From: Ascarosepion bandense
Lineage: Eukaryota; Mollusca; Cephalopoda; Sepiida; Sepiidae
DNA: 64,000 nt
Assembly (NCBI GenBank): GCA_037127315.1
Contig: JBBBDQ010000348.1
Span: 2,541,501 to 2,605,500, forward strand
Reading direction: 5' to 3'
Below the pieces are notes generated by a model. The model saw nothing but the letters and a program-made list of their open reading frames with translations, made no database searches and was not told the DNA's origin. Positions within the stretch are counted from its first letter, which is position 1. Each line of letters starts with the position of its first letter. Below, one piece after another: positions 58,965 through 64,000 of the stretch. Both the position numbers and the translations under genes were made by a program.

Positions 58965-59585
58965 TTAATGTGTTATGAGGTGTCTATTGACCTTACATTT
59001 AAACTCCTGGAGGTTGTAGCCGTCGGGGAAGCAAGCATGCAGTAGGGAATTCCACAGGCGTGAAGTGCGAGGAAAGAAACTGTTGGAGTAGAAATTGCGG
59101 TTACGTTTCATCGGTTTCACTGTAAAAGGGTGGGACCTAATTGCCAATCTAGTATCTCGTGCAAATTCACATCTAGGAGGCACAAGTGATTTAAGTTCGT
59201 CAGAGCAGAAGCCATGAGAGTATTTATAGAAGAGGCACAGGGAAGCCACGTCACGCCGGTGACAGAGATACTGCAGGCGGTCAGCCAAGTCGGTATCAAT
59301 CACATTACAGATTCTTTGCTGTATTTTGTCAAGAACCCCGAGGAAAATAGAAGGGGCACCCAGCCAGATGTGGCAGCAGTACTCAAAACACGGGCGGATG
59401 GTGGATTTATATAATTGCAGGATAGATTCAGGCGGAAAGAATTTCCGGGCCCTGCACAGAGAGCCGACTTTCATAGCTGCGGATTTAGCAATAGATTCGA
59501 TGTAGTCATTCCACTTGAGGTCCACTGAGAGTGTCAGGCCAAGCAGGCGTAGTGATTTACTCTCTAAGAGGCAAGCCTGTTCCAT
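58965..59585 (-). pseudogene. LINE polymerase C-terminal domain
   Basis: 206 codons without interruption. It starts MEQACLLESKSLRLLGLTLS and continues with DLKWNDYIESIAKSAAMK, CRARKFFPPES, STIRPCFEYCCHIWLGAPS, LDKIQQRICNVIDTDLADRL, DVASLCLFYKYSHGFCSDEL, SRTSRLWNSL and FKCKVNRHL. The Cys-rich YCCHIW segment and the RRDVASL segment are conserved in all copies in the window. It is shifted by one frame relative to the RT parts. Confidence 0.92.
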
Positions 59586-59619
59586 GCTAATGGGAGGGAG
59601 GTGAGGTTGTCTGTGGTGG

Positions 59620-59967
59620 TTAATTGACAGCAGCTTCGTTTTGGAAGTAATTGAATTTTACGAGCCATTTCGTACCCCAATCCACCACGGATTGGAGGTC
59701 CTTCGCAAGCTCGGCAGCGAGGGTCGCCTTGTCCCCTACACCAGATTTTTGATCGAGGTGAGAGTAAACTGTGGTATCATCGGCGTACATGCCCACTTGT
59801 GATGTTATGGTATCGGGGAGATCATTGATATAGATTAGAAAGAACGTAGGACCTAGGATAGAGCCTTGGCGTACACCCGAGTTTGTTGGGTAGTTCTGAG
59901 AGGCATGTCCGTTTAATACAACCTTCAGTGTGCGGTTAGAGAGGAATGACCGGATTAAGTCCAACAA
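59620..59967 (-). pseudogene. LINE reverse transcriptase, C-terminal palm part
   Basis: About 115 codons in the same frame as the previous piece. GVRQGSILGP is at residues 31-40 (usually VPQGS) and YADDTTVYS at 61-69, the intact second catalytic block. KDLQSVVDWGTKWLVKFN follows. The reading frame is then lost where relatives read NASKTKLLS (near 59640). Confidence 0.92.
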
Positions 59968-59988
59968 AAGTCCAGTTATGCCATAGCT

Positions 59989-60504
59989 TCACAGCTTCCG
60001 TCGAAGGCCGGTATGCCATACTCTGTCGAATGCTTTAGAGATATGCAAGGCGACGGTTCGGGATTCACCATTTTTGTCGAGAGCCTGGTATATATACTCG
60101 GTGATGGTCGTTAGCATGTCAGCAGTACACCTGGTGAAGCGGAAGCCATACTGTTTGTCCGAGAGGAGCCCGTGGGCTGTGAGATGCTGAAGGACCTCGG
60201 CATTGATAATGGTTTCGAACACTTTGCCGAAGACCGGAAGAAGGCTGATGGGGCGGTAATTTGCGGGGTGCGATGGTTCACCAGCGTTCTTGAATATTGG
60301 AACCACAGAAGAAGACGTCCAACAGGCAGGAAAGCAGGAGGAAGATAGGCAGAGGTTGTAGAGCTTAGAAAGGATGTAGGAGAGTTCAGGGGCACAATTC
60401 TTCAAAACTATGACTGGGATTCCATCCCCACCACTCGCTTTGTGAGGGTCCAGTTTTGAGATTATGCTAGAAATCAGCGAGGGCGTGATGTGAACCTCAT
60501 TCAA
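59989..60504 (-). pseudogene. LINE reverse transcriptase, N-terminal part (fingers and palm)
   Basis: 171 codons. KASGGDGIP is at residues 22-30, FKNAGEP at 71-77, NYRPISLLPVFGKVFE at 82-97, SDKQYGFR at 115-122 and the first catalytic block ALHISKAFDRVW at 152-163. In active relatives that block is ALDISKAFD, so the first catalytic Asp is replaced by His at residue 154. The frame ends at a TGA right after GLRRKL; the same frame continues beyond it as SYGITGLLLDLIRSF. This copy could not make active polymerase. Confidence 0.92.
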
Positions 60505-60525
60505 TTGGGCCTCAGAAGATGTTCA

Positions 60526-60735
60526 TTTGCTTTGATATCATATGTACTCTGCAAAGTTTATTTATTTTATTGCCAACATGAAGAATTCCAAGTTACAAGT
60601 TTCTAGTTATAGGGTTTGTGCGTATAGTATGAGATATATTACCCCCAAACGTGGGGTCAGCAAGCTGTGTTAAAACTCTAGACTAGTTTATTGATTAAAA
60701 ATTAATTTGGGAAAGCATGCTTCTGTCTCTTTTCT
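60526..60735. other. Unassigned; inverted copy of repeat X (tentative)
   Basis: TTACCCCCAAACGTGGGGTCAGC near 60640 resembles the complement of 24215-24240. Nothing else recognised. Confidence 0.3.
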
Positions 60736-61085
60736 TCTGAAACTATGTGTCGTGAACCCGGTTAAAGGTTAAGAATGACGCAAAAACAACCAAATAGGAA
60801 AATATGAATATATATTAAATACGCAAAGAATACAATACTTGAAAGTTGATTAGTAGGGACGATAATACGAGTTAGTGTGGAATACTATGATTCGACTCTC
60901 GGCCTTAGAACTGGGACTCGTAAATGTCGTTAAGATAGCAGAGTTCGTACACCGACGCTAGGCTGATTTCGGGCCGTTCTGAGGGCGCTCTCCTCAGGCT
61001 ATTGTCTCTCACCTCTTGTGAGGGGAGTTATAAGTAATGGTTGGAAGAGTTCATTCAGTCTGTCGGTGAAGCCACCATGACACTA
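60736..61085. mobile_element. LTR-like repeat family 3
   Basis: 60770-60910 matches 38885-39045 (ACAACCAAATAGGAAAATATG, GATTAGTAGGGACGATAATACG). The downstream part (TGAGGGCGCTCTCCTCAGG, CTCACCTCTTGTGAGGGGAG) has short inverted words. Its ends are unknown. Confidence 0.45.
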
Positions 61086-61284
61086 TGGTTAAATAAATAG
61101 CAGAGTAAACGGAGATCTTAAGCGTTAGGTGTAAACTAGTCCATTAAATGAAATACTTTGAGAGTAAATTGGAAATATATCAAGAGAAGATTTCTCCACT
61201 TTCTTTCTCAAGAATCTATGGCAACGTCCCACAAAAAAAGAAGTAATCAGTAGAGAGCTATCATTGTTTGCGCCCTAAAAATCA

Positions 61285-61321
61285 AGATAGATAGAATAGA
61301 TAGATATGAACAGATTGAAAG

Positions 61322-61386
<65 letters not shown>

Positions 61387-61458
61387 TGAAAAGACTGAAG
61401 GAGATAGCTAGCTAGCTAGCTAGCTAGATAGATAGATAGATATGAACAGACTAGAACG

Positions 61459-61511
<53 letters not shown>

Positions 61512-61627
61512 CGGCAACACAGTAGATTTATATCAATAAACTGACTGCCATAGACGTTATATTAATTTCTACGTTTTAACCTCCTAGATAGATAAATAGA
61601 TAGATAGATATGAACAGTGTGAAAGAA

Positions 61628-61688
<61 letters not shown>

Positions 61689-61775
61689 GGCAACACAGTA
61701 GCTTTATATAAATAAATTGACATAGACGTTATATTAATTTCTACGTTTTAACTTCCTAGATAGATAGATAGATAT

Positions 61776-61815
<40 letters not shown>

Positions 61816-61829
61816 CTAGACAGACAGAC

Positions 61830-61875
<46 letters not shown>

Positions 61876-61885
61876 GCAGACAGAC

Positions 61886-61931
<46 letters not shown>

Positions 61932-61941
61932 GCAAACAGAC

Positions 61942-61977
<36 letters not shown>

Positions 61978-62065
61978 GCAGACAGACAGATAGATAGATA
62001 GGCAGACAGACAGATAGATAGATAGATAGACAGATAGATATATAGATAGATAGACAGATAGATAT

Positions 62066-62142
<77 letters not shown>

Positions 62143-62210
62143 GGCAACACAGTAGCTTTATATAAATAAATTGACATAGACGTTATATTAATTTCTACGT
62201 TTTAACTTCC

Positions 62211-62252
<42 letters not shown>

Positions 62253-62377
62253 TTGGCAACACAGTAGATTTATATCAATAAACTGACTGCCATAGACGTT
62301 ATATTAATTTCTACGTTTTAACCTCCTAGATAAATAAATAGATAGATAGATATGAACAGTGTGAAAGAAATACATAT

Positions 62378-62426
<49 letters not shown>

Positions 62427-62494
62427 GGCAACACAGTAGCTTTATATAAATAAATTGACATAGACGTTATATTAATTTCTACGTTTTAACTTCC

Positions 62495-62533
<39 letters not shown>

Positions 62534-62555
62534 GCAGATAGATAGCTAGACAGAC

Positions 62556-62616
<61 letters not shown>

Positions 62617-62706
62617 TGACATTTTCTGGAATAGATAGATAGATATTGGCAACACAGTAGATTTATATAAATAAACTGAGATAAACGTTAAATTAATTTC
62701 TGTTTC
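61285..62706. repeat. GATA array with six copies of a 78-bp spacer (higher-order repeat)
   Basis: GATA blocks (with GGCAGACAGACA and AGCT patches) alternate with a non-simple 75-80 base unit at 61511, 61687, 62141, 62253, 62424 and 62646. The unit reads GGCAACACAGTAG, TTTATATxAATAAA, TGAC, ATAGACGTTATATTAATTTC, TACGTTTTAACxTCCTAGATA. The TATGAACAG(A/T)xTGAA spacer also occurs. Confidence 0.95.
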
Positions 62707-63685
62707 GAGTTCTTTGAGCCTCATCTGTTAAAGACCGTTAATATATTCTGTCAAACCAATTTTTTTCTATACATTTTCTTGTACGCTTTTTAATTTGTTA
62801 ATCTCGATAAAATGAATATAATATTTGACACTTTCAAACGCTTGGTTCTCCAGAAGAAAATGAACTGAGATTAAAAACAAGACAAATGTATATTTGTTTC
62901 TTTCATTTCGTTTTTTTAATATTTAATAATAGACTCGCCAGAGTCGCGTTTTGCGAATTGCAACAGATATTTGATGAAGTTCTTTGGAGAATTTCAATAA
63001 TCACTCTGCTAACTTCAAATTTCTAAATAAATTGTTCCTCGTTTTATCTTTCTATATTCCGATCAACGAAACTGTACAGCGAGACGAAGCTTAAAAATAG
63101 AACTCTGTATCAAAAGGATTAGGAAGAATTAAGCCAATACCTAAATAGGGATAACCCCTACGCTACTCGAAATAATTTAAATTCTCCGAAATTTAATCTA
63201 TCATCGGTAAATTATATCTGGTCACACAAGTCCCCTTTCCCCAAAATACATGCAAAACATTTCGCAAATAAAATAAGTATTTGCCGATATACAAGACAAT
63301 ATTTTTTAATATTACGTCTAATGACAGAGGCTACTGTCGACTGAAGTTTGCTTGTCTTTTCTGAGCCACAGTATCTAGTCTCCTTAGAAATAGACTATAA
63401 CTAATTACTTGTTCGTTAACTATTTTACAATTGTAAGCTCTGGGTTTAGAAACTAAATGTGTTTTAATAGAGATCTATGTTTTAAACTGTATAATTTTCA
63501 TTTCTAAACATTCTTAGAATCCCATATCTTCTGAGGTCGAATTATTTTAACTGAGCTAATATTGTTTATTTTGAGATGGAGAGATGTGCCTCTGACATAA
63601 GTATTCATAGCTGGTATAATAAGGATCTGGAACAGAAAATCAGCATCCTCTATCAAGTATCCAAGCAAATTTTTTTTTTTTTTTT
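62707..63685. other. Unassigned AT-rich sequence
   Basis: No coding region, RNA gene or repeat recognised. Confidence 0.4.
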
Positions 63686-63689
63686 TTTT

Positions 63690-64000
63690 TTTTTTAATCA
63701 TTTCACCCCGAGCAAGGCAGAAACGCCACTGATGTGCAGGGGGTTACATAAGTGTAGAAAGATTAATTAGAAAAGAGTGAGGAGTACAAGCTAGTTAGAA
63801 AGGAACAATAGAAAACTGAGAAAGCAGGTGCAATGACAGGTACATGGGCGGAGAGAAAGGGAAGCTTATACAGGGGAGGGGAGAGAGAGCTAGAGGCCAG
63901 TGGTTAGTAGGTGAGTATTAACTTTGCTTTTAAATTTCTGGAGGTCGTAGCCGTCAGGAAAGCAAGAATACGGGAGTGAGTTCCACAGGCGGGAAGTGCG
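63690..64000 (-). mobile_element. Jockey/CR1-type LINE 3' end, continuing beyond the window
   Basis: A T run at 63669-63692 (the poly-A of the minus strand), then TAATCATTTCACCCCGAGCAAGG and CACTGATGTGCAGGGGG, is the LINE tail. The C-terminal coding end (TTTAAATTTCTGGAGGTCGTAGCCG) starts at about 63928. Its UTR is closest to that of the copy at 29195-30045 (GAGTGAGGAGTACAA(G/A)CTAGTTAG). The 5' part lies outside the window. Confidence 0.88.

Larger units (their letters stand above)
58808..60525 (-). mobile_element. Jockey/CR1-type LINE, longest copy, 5'-truncated
   Basis: About 1.7 kb on the minus strand covers the reverse transcriptase, C-terminal domain and 3' UTR. The tail (TTTTTAATCGTGTCACCCCAAGCAAGG on the plus strand) is at 58808-58845. 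The endonuclease and any ORF1 are missing. The three coding pieces are listed separately. Compared with the other copies it has few lesions: one in-frame stop and one frameshift near 59640. Confidence 0.92.

Noticed and set aside
61734..62724. YLSI/CLSAY frames near the end of the window
   Set aside because: They are GATA and GGCAGACAGACA tract translations.

Overview
The window looks like intergenic DNA from a large, repeat-rich animal genome, most likely a mollusc and probably a cephalopod such as octopus. The reasons are AT-rich background, very many (TA)n, (CA)n and (GATA)n tracts, several tRNA-derived SINE families of the kind described in octopus and squid, and many decayed jockey/CR1-type LINE copies. 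This assignment is inference from repeat content. I found no host protein-coding gene. Every convincing reading frame belongs to a transposable element and is broken, and most long open frames are translations of microsatellites.

Layout. 0-9 kb: SINE copies, a decayed reverse transcriptase, a foldback pair with microsatellites, a GC-richer unassigned block (6.5-7.1 kb) and a LINE (8.1-9.3 kb). 9-16 kb: paired inverted SINEs, a LINE fragment ending in a 350-bp (GAA)n tract, a 145-bp tandem array, another LINE, and a GATA array. 16-26 kb: foldback/hairpin elements, a second and third 145-bp array, a LINE, and a locus where two 5S rRNA-like copies are joined to a tRNA-derived SINE (25.66-26.02 kb). 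26-36 kb: a 1-kb GATA array, a LINE, a Penelope-like element (YIDDGL and GIY-YIG regions) split by an LTR, and SINEs between TA tracts. 36-46 kb: mostly unassigned AT-rich sequence, LTR-like pieces, SINEs, LINE fragments and a Tc1-like transposon. 46-56 kb: a 40-bp minisatellite invaded by a LINE, mariner-like remnants on both strands (one carrying a hAT-like MITE), and a solo LTR. 56-64 kb: the most regular 145-bp array, GATA arrays, the longest LINE copy, a GATA higher-order repeat, and a LINE 3' end at the window edge.

How the parts relate. The jockey-type LINEs end in a common tail (a CCCCCTG block, then CCTTGCTTGGGGTGA and a short A run). The same tail closes the 145-bp arrays, so those arrays probably travel with the LINE machinery. 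One SINE tail is attached both to a tRNA-like head and to a palindromic head. The 9-base leader that begins the SINE, as defined by a target-site duplication, is also the linker between the two 5S copies. These modular joins are the most interesting content of the window.

Limits. Everything was read by eye. Family names for fragments rest on short motifs, element edges are mostly approximate, and no database comparison was possible.
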